Positions 49,825 to 58,821 are shown, counted from the first letter of the stretch. The stretch: DNA of 60,503 nt from Anaerovoracaceae bacterium (GCA_029983755.1 JASBYX010000005.1:1-60503); one strand, 5' to 3'. Notes: generated by a model from the sequence alone, not told the origin. Program-made: numbers and translations.

Positions 49825-51935
49825 GAGCTAAGGAATTTGTTTTCACCCACGTGATCAAGCACAAGAAAGCCATCATAGCCCTGTTCTTCATTTTGGCTTT
49901 TTTTAGTTTTCCGGCGAGGGATCTGGTATCGGTTAATTACGATATAAGCGATTATCTCCCGAAGGAAACCCACTCCACTAAATCCATAGAAGCTTTGGGC
50001 AAGGAATTTTCCGATGGAATCCCCAACGCCAGGGTTTTGGTGCGGGACGTAACTCTCCCGGAGGCATTGGAATACAAGCACAAAATATCAGAAGTAGAGG
50101 GGGTTTCTTCTGTTACTTGGCTGGATGACTTCGTTGACACAACCCTCCCCCTTGAAAACGCAGACAAGAGCATCAAGGATGTATACTACAAGGATGGAAA
50201 CGCCCTATTCAATGTAGCAATTCAGAAACAGGCAAGAATTGATGCGACAGACAAGATACGGGAAATCATAGGCGATAAGAATGCTATGGCAGGAAGTGCT
50301 GTTTCTACAGCAGTTGCCACAGTAGAGACTGTCAAAGAAGTTCAGCTTATCAAAATTTTCTCAGTAATCTTTGTACTTCTAATCTTATTACTGACAACCA
50401 GGTCATGGATAGAACCTGTCATCGTATTGATCGGCCTTGGAGTGGCGATCATAATTAATGAGGGCAGCAACCTAATCTTCGGAGAAATCTCTTTTGTGAC
50501 TGATGCAGCCACAGGTATATTGCAACTTGCAGTCTCCTTGGACTACTCGGTCTTTCTGATTCACAGGTTTGAAGAATGCCGCAAGGAAGTTGGAGATGAA
50601 AAGGAAGCAATGATCTTGGCACTGAAAAGGTCATCCCAGTCCATCTTAGGTAGTGGACTTACAACGGTCATTGGATTTTTGGCCCTTGTCCTTATGAGCT
50701 TAAGGCTCGGTCCTGATATGGGGCTGGCACTGGCCAAAGGAGTTGCAATCAGTCTGATCACAGTGTTCACATTCACTCCTGCCCTGATTATGTTCATGTT
50801 TAAACTCATGGACAAAACCAGACACAAATCCTTCATTCCGGACCTCACCGGATTCGGAAAAACCGTACATAAATATGCCATACCGATGCTTATAGTGGCT
50901 CTGATTCTGATTGTTCCGGCGTTTTTAGCCTCAAGGAGCAACGAATATGACTTCGGATCATCACATATTTACAGCAAGGGAACACAGCTTGGGAAAGAAA
51001 CGGAGGAAATCAACAAAATATTTGGAGAAAAGGACGTTTATGTTCTGCTGGCGCCGAAGGGGAAAACGGCGGAGCAGAAGGCATTTTCCAAGGAAGTTGG
51101 GGATATGGATAAGGTCAGCTCAGTTGTTTCATATGTGGACAAAGTGGGCGCCGAGATTCCGGACGGATTTTTGGACAAGGAAATCCTTGATAAATTCCAA
51201 TCGAAACGGTATTCCAGAATGATAATATCTGTGGATGTACCATACGAAGGGGATGATACCTTCAATCTGATTCAGGACATAAGGGATAAGGCGAAGGATC
51301 ATTTTGGTAAGGACTATTATCTGGCAGGAGAGGGGGTCAGCACCTACGACTTGATGCGTACAGCAACCTCTGATTTGGAAAAGGTGAATATAGTGGCGAT
51401 TATAGCTATCTTCCTAGTGCTGATGTTCACACTGCATTCCCTAATTGTCCCATTCATACTTGTTTTGTGCATAGAAACTGCAATCTGGCTTAACCTTGCG
51501 GTGCCGTATTTCAACGGTCATCCTATATTTTACATAGCGTACCTGATAATTTCCAGCATACAGCTTGGCGCCACAGTGGATTACGCAATCTTGATGACGG
51601 ATAAATACAGGGAAAACAGAAAACTTTTGGCAAGAAGGGAATCCGCCGAAAAAACAGTTTCGGATGTTACGGTTTCCATCTGCACGTCCGGAAGCGCCTT
51701 GACAGTTGTTGGCCTTCTGATGGGTAATATCTCATCGAACCAGCTTCTGGCACAGCTCGGATTTTTTATCGGTAGGGGAGCTCTCTTCTCACTTACGATT
51801 GTAATGTTCGTTTTGCCGGAGGTTCTGTACATTTTCGACAGATTTGCAGTTAAAGAAACCAGATTTGAATTTATTAAAAAGTTTCTTAAAGGTAAGAATA
51901 AGAATGAGGAGCATCTAGAAGGAGCTGAATCATGA
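49821..51935 (+). CDS. MMPL/RND-family transporter
   Basis: This 704-residue membrane protein has two repeats, each with one transmembrane helix, an external domain and a five-helix bundle, the layout of MMPL proteins that move lipids or other hydrophobic molecules. Motifs include VSVNYDISDYLPKETHSTKS near residue 37, and LQLAVSLDYSVFLIHRFEE and IQLGATVDYAILMTDKYRE at matched places in the two helix bundles. The aspartates in these two motifs fit proton-coupled transport. It overlaps recR and the next gene by four bases each, so it is coupled to a secreted heptad-repeat protein. Confidence 0.9.
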   Translation: MRAKEFVFTHVIKHKKAIIALFFILAFFSFPARDLVSVNYDISDYLPKETHSTKSIEALGKEFSDGIPNARVLVRDVTLPEALEYKHKISEVEGVSSVTWLDDFVDTTLPLENADKSIKDVYYKDGNALFNVAIQKQARIDATDKIREIIGDKNAMAGSAVSTAVATVETVKEVQLIKIFSVIFVLLILLLTTRSWIEPVIVLIGLGVAIIINEGSNLIFGEISFVTDAATGILQLAVSLDYSVFLIHRFEECRKEVGDEKEAMILALKRSSQSILGSGLTTVIGFLALVLMSLRLGPDMGLALAKGVAISLITVFTFTPALIMFMFKLMDKTRHKSFIPDLTGFGKTVHKYAIPMLIVALILIVPAFLASRSNEYDFGSSHIYSKGTQLGKETEEINKIFGEKDVYVLLAPKGKTAEQKAFSKEVGDMDKVSSVVSYVDKVGAEIPDGFLDKEILDKFQSKRYSRMIISVDVPYEGDDTFNLIQDIRDKAKDHFGKDYYLAGEGVSTYDLMRTATSDLEKVNIVAIIAIFLVLMFTLHSLIVPFILVLCIETAIWLNLAVPYFNGHPIFYIAYLIISSIQLGATVDYAILMTDKYRENRKLLARRESAEKTVSDVTVSICTSGSALTVVGLLMGNISSNQLLAQLGFFIGRGALFSLTIVMFVLPEVLYIFDRFAVKETRFEFIKKFLKGKNKNEEHLEGAES

Positions 51936-53872
51936 ATAAATATTCTCAAAAGCAAAAACAGACGGTGGAATATGGAGGGATAGGCAACAAAATAGCATTC
52001 AATGCCCGCAGAAGCAAAAAGCACTTGCGAAATACGGGGATTTTGCTCATAGCCGCCTTAGTCCTGTCATTTTCCATGCCCATCTACGGGGAAGAAGCCC
52101 AGGCTAACACCCCAAAGGAGGAAGTTGTTTATGTGAACATGACAACCGATGGATCCGTTAAGAATATGGACGTTGTTAATATTTTTGAGCTGGGAGAAAA
52201 AACCCAGGTTCTGGATTACGGGGATTATGACAGTGTGAAAGTCCTGAACTCAACTGAGAAGGCCAAGAACAAGCTGGGAATGGTAACCCTGACCGCTCCG
52301 GAGGGGAGACTTTACTACGAGGGCAAGTTCAAAGGCAAAGATCTTCCATGGATTGTCAAAGTTAGGTATTCGCTGAACGGAAAAGAAATAAATTCTGATG
52401 AGCTTGTGGGAAAGTCGGGAGCTCTGACCATGACAGTGAACATCTCCAGAAACGAAGCCGTAGAAGGAACATTCTTCGATGACTACGCTCTACAGGCAAA
52501 TGTTTTGTTGGATGCATATAAGGCAAAAAACATCAAGGCCGACAATATGACTATGGCAAATGTCGGTGCGAAAAAACAGCTGACATACACGGCTCTCCCG
52601 GGCAAGGGGGCTGACTTCACATTGCAGGCGGATGTGGAAGATTTTCAAATGGATGGAATGACCATAAATGCGGTGCCTCTTAACTTGGATATCAAAGTGG
52701 ATGACCGAGAACTCATGAACAAAATAGATGAGTTAAAGGGGGCTACCGGCGAGCTGAGTCGTGGTGCTTCGGAGCTAGCTAATGGTATGGGGAATTTCAA
52801 AACCCAAGGTACGGATAGGCTCTATGCCGGGGCGAATCAGATGGAAGACGCCCTAAAGCAGCTTGATTCCCATTCAAAGGAACTTGGCGGTGGCTCTAAG
52901 GAGTTTAGAAAGGCTCTCGAAGAAGTGAACATGAGGCTTTCTGAATTTAAGATGGGGCCTAGTGAGCTTGGGAAACTCAAAGATGGTTCTAAGGCAATGT
53001 CCCAGGGAATTGATACCCTTGTAAGAAGTATGGCAGAGCTTGAACAGGGAGTAAACTATCAGGCGTACAAAAGTGTTTTGAAGGAAAATGGCCTCGATTT
53101 GGATCAGCTTCAAGCAGGAAATCAGTTAGCGGCGTCCAAGGTGGATGAGCTTGTTTCCGGTCTTACATCCCTTGCAGATCAAATGGAAGCTTTCGGACTT
53201 AAAGAAAAGGCAGATGAGCTTAGAGGTCAAATCAATGGAATAGCTGAGCTGAAAACTTTGGCTGAAGGTAACAATGCCGGCATCAGAGGAACGGAACAGT
53301 ACCTTGATGGAGTTAATAGCAAACTTAAGGAGCTTGCCGGGGGAGGTGCTCAGATTCAGAGCTCATATAAACAGCTTGACGAGAAGATTTCGGAGCTTGT
53401 TTCCGGTCTTTCCGGAGTTTCTGTGAAGATGAGCCTGCTTGCCCAGGGAATCAATCAGCTTGTCAGCGAGTACGAAAAACTTGACGGCGGTATCGAGGCG
53501 TACACTGATGGGGTTTCGAAGGTGGCATATAACTACGGGGAGATGGCTGCCGGAGTAGCTGACCTGAACAGTTCAGCTCAGAAGTTGGTTGAGGGATCCG
53601 AAGCTTTGAGAGACGGAACTTCTAAACTTGATGGCGAAGCGGGGAAGATGAAAACAGAGGCGAAGAACAAAATAGATGAACTTCTGGGGAGTGTGAAGGG
53701 GCCGAAGGGTCCTGTGGAGTCTTTCGTTTCTTCAAAGAACACCAATGTGAATAGCCTACAGTTTGTCATGAAGACAGATTCCATCAAAAAGCCTATAGAG
53801 AAAAAGCCTGAGGCCAAAGAGAAGGAAAAGGAAACTTTCTTTAAGAAACTATTTAAATTGTTCAAAAGCTAG
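51932..53872 (+). CDS. Secreted coiled-coil heptad-repeat protein, partner of the MMPL transporter
   Basis: This 646-residue protein has a basic N-terminus, then a signal or anchor helix (about residues 36-56) with an alanine-rich cleavage area. A beta-rich domain follows (about 65-260). From about residue 265 comes a long helical part with Leu-x-x-Gly heptads such as ELKGATGELSRGASELANG and a similar set near 560-600. This is the type found in YhgE/Pip-like proteins. The end is lysine-rich. The start codon overlaps the transporter's stop. It probably forms the external stalk or adaptor of that transporter; this is inferred from pairing. Confidence 0.75.
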   Translation: MNKYSQKQKQTVEYGGIGNKIAFNARRSKKHLRNTGILLIAALVLSFSMPIYGEEAQANTPKEEVVYVNMTTDGSVKNMDVVNIFELGEKTQVLDYGDYDSVKVLNSTEKAKNKLGMVTLTAPEGRLYYEGKFKGKDLPWIVKVRYSLNGKEINSDELVGKSGALTMTVNISRNEAVEGTFFDDYALQANVLLDAYKAKNIKADNMTMANVGAKKQLTYTALPGKGADFTLQADVEDFQMDGMTINAVPLNLDIKVDDRELMNKIDELKGATGELSRGASELANGMGNFKTQGTDRLYAGANQMEDALKQLDSHSKELGGGSKEFRKALEEVNMRLSEFKMGPSELGKLKDGSKAMSQGIDTLVRSMAELEQGVNYQAYKSVLKENGLDLDQLQAGNQLAASKVDELVSGLTSLADQMEAFGLKEKADELRGQINGIAELKTLAEGNNAGIRGTEQYLDGVNSKLKELAGGGAQIQSSYKQLDEKISELVSGLSGVSVKMSLLAQGINQLVSEYEKLDGGIEAYTDGVSKVAYNYGEMAAGVADLNSSAQKLVEGSEALRDGTSKLDGEAGKMKTEAKNKIDELLGSVKGPKGPVESFVSSKNTNVNSLQFVMKTDSIKKPIEKKPEAKEKEKETFFKKLFKLFKS

Positions 53873-54088
53873 AATATTAATACTGCCGTGGGAATGGTAT
53901 GGTGGGGTACCGCTTCTCTTGTGTCCACATGGGAATTTAATTTTACGCTTAACATTTGCGAAAATGATAAAAAACTACATCGAAGTGATATATTTTGTTG
54001 ATAAGGGATTTTCTCATAGAAATGCCGGAAAAGGTGGGTTATCCTTTATATCACCTACACTATTTATTTTATTAAGGAGGACGAAGTG

Positions 54089-54337
54089 ATGGAGAATAAG
54101 GGGACAGTTACCTATAGAATAACGAGAAGTTTTGGGGCTATCAGAAAGACAGACAGAGGTTGGACCAGGGAGCTTAACATGGTTTCTTGGAATGATATGC
54201 CGGAGAAGTTTGACATCAGGGACTGGAACGAGGATCACAGCAAGTGTGGAAGAGGGATTACTCTAAATGTGGAGGAGATGGAGGCTCTTCTAGAGCTTGG
54301 GGAAAGAGGCCTTGAGGAAGTTAAGGCTGAAAAGTAG
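54089..54337 (+). CDS. YdbC/PC4-like single-stranded-DNA-binding protein
   Basis: This 82-residue protein is similar to YdbC of Lactococcus, a PC4-like fold that binds single-stranded DNA as a dimer. Features are TYRITRSFGAIRKTDRGWTRELNMVSWN and the pattern KFDIRDWNEDHSKCGRGITLNVEEMEAL, with the terminal helix. Length is typical. The ATG at 54089 lies eight bases after AAGGAGG. A GTG one codon earlier is also possible. It has its own leader and no close neighbours in front, so it is likely monocistronic. Confidence 0.88.
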   Translation: MENKGTVTYRITRSFGAIRKTDRGWTRELNMVSWNDMPEKFDIRDWNEDHSKCGRGITLNVEEMEALLELGERGLEEVKAEK

Positions 54338-54339
54338 TG

Positions 54340-54423
54340 GAAACCGGGCACGACCTGTAAAAGTGATAGAAATCAGGTATGACCTGAAATAGTTGTAAAA
54401 TCGGGCACGATCTGTAAATGCAG
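54340..54423 (+). repeat. Three degenerate 28-29-bp tandem repeats after the ydbC-like gene
   Basis: Copies start at 54340, 54369 and 54397 and share the cores CGGGCACGACCTG, CAGGTATGACCTG and CGGGCACGATCTG. They begin three bases after the stop codon. The remaining 120 bases before the nucleoside kinase hold nothing else obvious. Confidence 0.8.
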
Positions 54424-54543
54424 AGGAGAATTATTAGAGTTTGAATGGGCAGGCTCTGGTAGGTTTGTGACGTTTGTGACATTTTGAGATTTTGTCAGCA
54501 TTTGTTTAGTAAGTTGTAATGAAAGTTGTGTAGGGAGGATGCG

Positions 54544-56211
54544 ATGAAAATCAAATTAAAGCTTGGGCCTCGTGAAGAATGGATGGACTATGCCTTTAAG
54601 GAGGGCATGAGGGTGGAGGATGTCTACAAGGAGTTTAGGAAGGATCTTCCCTATTCGATCTATGCGGCCAATGTGGATAATGATTATCAGGATCTTAATT
54701 ATCCCCTTAAGGATGGGTCTGAGGTTGAGCTTCTTGATATCAGGACACAAGCAGCAAACTATGTGTATCAATACAGCCTGACCCTACTCCTTCTCCGTGC
54801 AGTTGATAAGGTATGGGGTGAATCGGCTCAGATAGTTGTTCAAAACTCCCTGAATAAGGGGCTATATATAGAAGCTCAGAAGAAGCATGGAATTTCTGAT
54901 GAAGATGTTTGTGCTGCTGAGGCGGAGATGAGACGTCTTGTTAAAGAGGACCTACCTATTACTTTGGAGAAGGTTTCAAGGGACGAGGCTATTAGGATTC
55001 TTTCGGAAGAGGGGATGGAAGAAAAGAAGAGAATTCTTCAGGAGGAGCTGAACCTGAAAAGTGTAAGGTTCTATACTTTGGATGGGTATAGGGACTTTTT
55101 CTATGGCTTGATGGTGCCATCAACGGGGTATCTTCAGCATTTCGAGCTCATGAAGTATAGGAAGGGGCTTCTTCTGAGATTTCCCCACCAGTCAAGACCT
55201 GATGTAATTCCTGAATTTAAGGAAGAGAATCAGATGTACCGTACCTTTGCTGAACAGAAGATTTGGGATGGACTTCTGGGAATAAACTATGTCTTTGATT
55301 TAAATGAGAAAATTGCCAGCGGAGAGTACATGGATCTGATGCTCCTTTCAGAGGCTCTCCACGAGAAGAAGATAAGTCAGATTGCTGATCGGATTAAGAG
55401 GCAGGGGAAGAGAATTGTTTTAATTGCCGGGCCTTCATCTTCCGGGAAGACCACCTTTGCCCGAAGACTATGCATTCAGCTTAGAGTCAATGGACTTTCT
55501 CCCCTTTATATGGGAACGGACGACTATTTTGTTGAGAGGGCAGATACACCTTTGGATGAATATGGGGAGCCGGATTTTGAAAACTTGAGAGCCTTGGATG
55601 TGGATCTTTTCAACGCCAATATGAATGGGCTGTTGAAAGGTGAAGAAGTGGATTTGCCGACTTTTGATTTTATGGTTGGAACTAAGATTTTCGGTAAGAG
55701 GAAAATGTCGATAAAGCCTAATCAGCCCATTGTCATAGAAGGAATTCACGCACTTAACGATGAGCTCACACCGTATATACCTAAAGAAGAAAAGTTTAAA
55801 ATTTATATAAGTCCTCTCACTCAGCTGAATATTGATCCACACAATAGAGTGCCAACCACGGATGAGAGAATGCTAAGGAGAATGGTGAGAGATAGCCAGT
55901 TTAGAGGACACGATGCGAAGAGTACGATAGCTAATTGGCACAAAGTTCGGGCAGGTGAGGACAAAAATATATTCCCGTATAGCGACGAAGCAGATGTTTT
56001 GTTCAATTCTTACCATGCTTATGAGATTGCGGTGCTGAAGAAATATGCTAAACCTTTGCTGGAGAAGATAAAGCCTGATGAAGACGAGTATGCGGAGGCA
56101 AGGAGACTGCTTAGGTTCCTGAGATTTTTCCGCGAGATTGAGGACGATTCAGTAATTGTCAACAACTCTATAATCAGGGAGTTTATCGGTGGGAGTATCT
56201 TTGTTGATTAG
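54544..56211 (+). CDS. Nucleoside kinase (uridine-kinase-like) with ThrRS-like N-terminal domains
   Basis: This 555-residue protein has a TGS-like ubiquitin fold (residues about 1-65), a domain like the second editing-associated domain of threonyl-tRNA synthetase (about 70-240), and a C-terminal uridine kinase/phosphoribulokinase domain from about 285. The latter has Walker A AGPSSSGKTT, the substrate loop MGTDDYFVERADTP and VIEGIHALND. It probably phosphorylates uridine, cytidine or another nucleoside. The composite layout is common in Firmicutes. The ATG at 54544 follows AGGGAGG. An in-frame ATG 18 bases upstream lacks a site. Confidence 0.92.
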   Translation: MKIKLKLGPREEWMDYAFKEGMRVEDVYKEFRKDLPYSIYAANVDNDYQDLNYPLKDGSEVELLDIRTQAANYVYQYSLTLLLLRAVDKVWGESAQIVVQNSLNKGLYIEAQKKHGISDEDVCAAEAEMRRLVKEDLPITLEKVSRDEAIRILSEEGMEEKKRILQEELNLKSVRFYTLDGYRDFFYGLMVPSTGYLQHFELMKYRKGLLLRFPHQSRPDVIPEFKEENQMYRTFAEQKIWDGLLGINYVFDLNEKIASGEYMDLMLLSEALHEKKISQIADRIKRQGKRIVLIAGPSSSGKTTFARRLCIQLRVNGLSPLYMGTDDYFVERADTPLDEYGEPDFENLRALDVDLFNANMNGLLKGEEVDLPTFDFMVGTKIFGKRKMSIKPNQPIVIEGIHALNDELTPYIPKEEKFKIYISPLTQLNIDPHNRVPTTDERMLRRMVRDSQFRGHDAKSTIANWHKVRAGEDKNIFPYSDEADVLFNSYHAYEIAVLKKYAKPLLEKIKPDEDEYAEARRLLRFLRFFREIEDDSVIVNNSIIREFIGGSIFVD

Positions 56212-56214
56212 GAG

Positions 56215-56248
56215 GTTAGCTTTTAGCTATTGAGAAATCAAAGCTAAC
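56215..56248 (+). promoter_or_regulatory. Hairpin before the VapD-type module
   Basis: GTTAGCTTT (56215-56223) and AAAGCTAAC (56240-56248) are a perfect 9-bp inverted repeat around 16 bases. It begins three bases after the nucleoside kinase stop. There is no T-run. It could be an operator for the downstream module or an RNA hairpin that shields it from read-through. Confidence 0.55.
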
Positions 56249-56268
56249 TATTGAATAGGGAGCTAAGG

Positions 56269-56604
56269 ATGTTAAAATTAGAAATAAAATTAGATGACAG
56301 CAAAATTGTTAGAGACAAAATGTATAAAGTGGATGAGTTATATAGGCGAATAGAGAACTCATTCGCTAAATTTAAACTCCAAAAATATGTTGAAAAGGAT
56401 GGAACACTTTGCTTTAAAGGCACGGGGCTACCGACGGATTATGGCTATTTTGGGCTTCTAATTACAGGTCTTAGGGAAAAAGCTTGGTTCATGGATTATG
56501 TAACTAAATGGATATGGTATAACAGCGATGATGGAATAGATGAGAATGACTACTCTGTTGTTGATGTTTTGTATCATTTTACAAATAAAGAGAGTATAAG
56601 TTGA
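56269..56604 (+). CDS. Uncharacterised small protein, probable partner/antitoxin of VapD-like protein
   Basis: This 111-residue protein has no assigned function. It reads as an alpha/beta fold: LKLEIKLDDSKI at the start, FKLQKYVEKDGTLCFKGTG in the middle, and an aromatic stretch WFMDYVTKWIWYNSDDGIDENDY near residues 73-95. Its stop overlaps the start of the VapD-like gene (TTGA), an arrangement typical of toxin-antitoxin pairs. I recall similar proteins beside VapD-like genes in other clostridia, but cannot verify this here. The ATG at 56269 is used; an in-frame TTG at 56251 is an alternative. Base composition is more AT-rich than in its neighbours. Confidence 0.6.
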   Translation: MLKLEIKLDDSKIVRDKMYKVDELYRRIENSFAKFKLQKYVEKDGTLCFKGTGLPTDYGYFGLLITGLREKAWFMDYVTKWIWYNSDDGIDENDYSVVDVLYHFTNKESIS

Positions 56605-56924
56605 ATAGATATAAAGAAAGACCATCATACAAAGCGTTGTATTTTGATTTGAAGATTAGTGCATTAAGAGAGCATTATTCTCGGACAAACCCCAATGGCG
56701 GATATTATGAAATTAGGGATTTTCTTTGTAAAAATGCATTTTTACATGCTCAGTATTCAGGTTACCATTCAAAATATAAGCTTACGGATATAGATATATT
56801 TGAATTAGTTCGAGATATGTGTGTGGAGCTTTATTGGCTACCCAAATGCGTGAACAAATTTGAAGTGACGAATATAGGCAAGAATTACGACTTACTGCCG
56901 GTCATGTACGAAAATAGTATCTGA
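56601..56924 (+). CDS. VapD-like endoribonuclease (Cas2-fold toxin)
   Basis: This 107-residue protein is similar to VapD, a small ribonuclease with the ferredoxin-like fold also seen in Cas2. Supporting features are YKALYFDLKISALREHY (strand 1 with Asp16, then helix 1), GGYYEIRDFLCKNAF, and LPKCVNKFEVTNIGKNYDLLPV near the C-terminus, which line up with known VapD in order and spacing. No cas genes are near, so a Cas2 role is not supported. The TTG start overlaps the preceding stop and follows AAAGAGAG. No ATG occurs near the start. Toxin function is inferred. Confidence 0.72.
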   Translation: MNRYKERPSYKALYFDLKISALREHYSRTNPNGGYYEIRDFLCKNAFLHAQYSGYHSKYKLTDIDIFELVRDMCVELYWLPKCVNKFEVTNIGKNYDLLPVMYENSI

Positions 56925-56949
56925 TATAATTATGAGACTAGGAGGTTAG

Positions 56950-57555
56950 ATGGAATTTATCATTCAAGACCCTACATATGAGAATACCAAGCCTCTAAGG
57001 GAATCTCTGCTTAATGGATTAAGGGATATGTCCCAAGGTGGTGGGGTATATGCCTTTGCCACTTCAGAAGGAGCAAGATTTCTTCTAGGAGATCAGAGGT
57101 TTAAAGAGTTCATAGCAAATGGCTGCTATTATTTGATTGTTGGTACAGATGACATAACCGATGTAGCTGCCATTAGGACTTTAAAAGCCTTTGAGGAGGA
57201 ATATGCGGGTCATTTGACAGTAAAAGTATATATACACGATGGTATAGGTTCTATTCTCCACCCTAAGTACAGCTGGTTCAAAGGTGTTAAGGGAGACAGA
57301 ACAAAGGGACTTCTCATAATAGGATCCGGAAATCTCACAAGACGTGGTATGAAAAATAACAGAGAGGCGTATGCAGCCATTCATTGTAGCGAAAAAGACA
57401 TAGGGGAAGTTGAAAGTGAGTGGCAGAGATGGGTAAATCACAGTCAAAGATATCTCTACGATCCTGAACCTGCCATGGAAATTCTTGCAAAGAGGAACAG
57501 AACTCTACTGGGAAGGCTTGCGTCAGCAATCAAAAGAGCTTTGGGAATTGGTTGA
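56950..57555 (+). CDS. Orphan phospholipase-D-like protein with a single HKD-type motif
   Basis: This 201-residue protein has one PLD-type active-site region: HPKYSWFKG near residue 104 (H-x-K) followed by GSGNLTRRGMKNNREAY near residue 125. The spacing fits the family of PLD nucleases found at the N-terminus of restriction-type helicases. Here the domain stands alone, so a dimer would be needed to make the usual two-motif site. The C-terminus is basic. The start follows AGGAGG. It sits beside the VapD-like pair and may be defence-related, but no helicase or methylase is nearby. Confidence 0.75.
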   Translation: MEFIIQDPTYENTKPLRESLLNGLRDMSQGGGVYAFATSEGARFLLGDQRFKEFIANGCYYLIVGTDDITDVAAIRTLKAFEEEYAGHLTVKVYIHDGIGSILHPKYSWFKGVKGDRTKGLLIIGSGNLTRRGMKNNREAYAAIHCSEKDIGEVESEWQRWVNHSQRYLYDPEPAMEILAKRNRTLLGRLASAIKRALGIG

Positions 57556-57617
57556 CGGTATGTGAACATTGGTTCTGACCTTAGGGAGATGGGTATATCA
57601 ACAAGCCTAAAGATAAA

Positions 57618-57631
57618 AGTTAAATTTAACT
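57618..57631. promoter_or_regulatory. 14-bp palindrome before the MBL hydrolase
   Basis: AGTTAAATTTAACT is a perfect palindrome 26 bases before the start at 57658. It may be an operator; AT-rich sequence alone could also produce it by chance. Confidence 0.35.
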
Positions 57632-57657
57632 ATGCAACCTAAAAAGAAGGTGACAAA

Positions 57658-58287
57658 ATGTATATTAAACGCCATCCACAAGCGTGTGTGGAAATAAGAG
57701 AGAAGGGAAAAACTCTATTCATCGACCCGGGTGAGTTTGGCATCCCGGAGAATCTAAAGGATGCAGATGCTATCTTCGTTACACACAATCACTTTGACCA
57801 TGTATCCATAAAAGATGAAGAAGTGTTAGAGAGTATCAAATCGGGGCATATTCAAGTATACGGCCCCGGATCGTTATATGAGGATGCTGGATTTCCTGTG
57901 AATGTGGTGAAAGATGGAGATGACTTCATGATTGGAGATGTTTCGGTAAAGGTGATGGGAAATTGGCAAGACATCACAAGCATATATGATCCACCAATAG
58001 AGAATGTCGGTTATATGATTGAAGATAGATTTTTACATCCTGGGGATGCCCTTCCTAAATTTCGAGGGCTTCCTATAGTGGCAGTTCCAATGGCTGCACC
58101 TTGGGCTAAGAATTCAGATATCGAAAAATATTTGGAAGAGTATAGACCTAAGGGAATTTTTCCCCTTCACGATGTAACACTTAATGACATGGGGATAGAT
58201 TTTGCCATGAAGAACCTGGAAACAATGGCTAATCGTATAAATGCGATATGCTATAGCCTCAAAGTCGGAGAGGACGCTGAAATATAA
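57658..58287 (+). CDS. Metallo-beta-lactamase-fold hydrolase (UlaG-like)
   Basis: This 209-residue protein of the MBL superfamily has metal-binding motif HNHFDH at residues 43-48, preceded by the strand and FIDPG turn typical of the UlaG/YtkL-like group. Later ligands are the LHPGDAL histidine-aspartate near residue 127 and PLHDVTLN near residue 166. Relatives hydrolyse lactones or phosphodiesters. The substrate is unknown. The start follows GAAGGTG. It probably shares a transcript with the flavoprotein gene 23 bases downstream. Confidence 0.85.
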   Translation: MYIKRHPQACVEIREKGKTLFIDPGEFGIPENLKDADAIFVTHNHFDHVSIKDEEVLESIKSGHIQVYGPGSLYEDAGFPVNVVKDGDDFMIGDVSVKVMGNWQDITSIYDPPIENVGYMIEDRFLHPGDALPKFRGLPIVAVPMAAPWAKNSDIEKYLEEYRPKGIFPLHDVTLNDMGIDFAMKNLETMANRINAICYSLKVGEDAEI

Positions 58288-58310
58288 AAATATCAAGAGG
58301 AGACTGAAAT

Positions 58311-58814
58311 ATGAATAGAGATATGAGAAGAAAAAGGCAAAGGTTAAGTGATGAAGTTGTAAGAGAAGTGCTTGCAAGAAACAATGCAGCAGTGCTATCG
58401 GTAATAGACGATGAAGGTTATCCTTACGGCGTTCCACTGACATATGTATACGGGGAGGATGGCAATTTCTACTTCCATTCCGCTAAATCAGGGCACAAAA
58501 TAGATGCAATCCGAAACTGCTCAAAAGCAAGCGTTACCATCATCGATGAAAATCATGTTGTTCCGGAGGAGTACACTACCTACTTTAGAAGTGTAATTGC
58601 CATAGGGGAAGTCTCAATTCTGGAAACTGATGAGGAAAAGCTTGCGAAAATCAAGCTTTTGAGCCAGAAAATTCGTCCGGGAGCTGAGAAAGAAATGAAT
58701 GACGCTATCAAGAGAGAATGGGATGGCTTCGTCATAATTCAGTTTACACCTCTGGATATGAAGGGTAAGGAAGCCATAGAATTTGTAAGAGAAAGAGAGA
58801 ATACCCCCAGATAA
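58311..58814 (+). CDS. Nim-like FMN-binding split-barrel protein
   Basis: This 167-residue protein of the pyridoxamine-phosphate-oxidase-like split-barrel superfamily is closest in pattern to NimA-type proteins. Evidence is MRRKRQRLSDEVVREVL at the start, GYPYGVPLTYVYG near residue 38, FYFHSAKSGHKIDAIRNCSKASVTI near residue 52, and YTTYFRSVIAIGEV. The histidine in FHSAKSGHK lies where the Nim active-site histidine lies. Nim proteins can reduce nitroimidazoles, but family membership does not prove drug resistance. The start follows AGAGGAG. A strong terminator follows. Confidence 0.85.
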   Translation: MNRDMRRKRQRLSDEVVREVLARNNAAVLSVIDDEGYPYGVPLTYVYGEDGNFYFHSAKSGHKIDAIRNCSKASVTIIDENHVVPEEYTTYFRSVIAIGEVSILETDEEKLAKIKLLSQKIRPGAEKEMNDAIKREWDGFVIIQFTPLDMKGKEAIEFVRERENTPR

Positions 58815-58821
58815 AAGAAAC

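Noticed and set aside
56601..56924. Cas2 of a CRISPR system
   Set aside because: The fold is shared, but no repeats or other cas genes occur and the C-terminal pattern is that of VapD.
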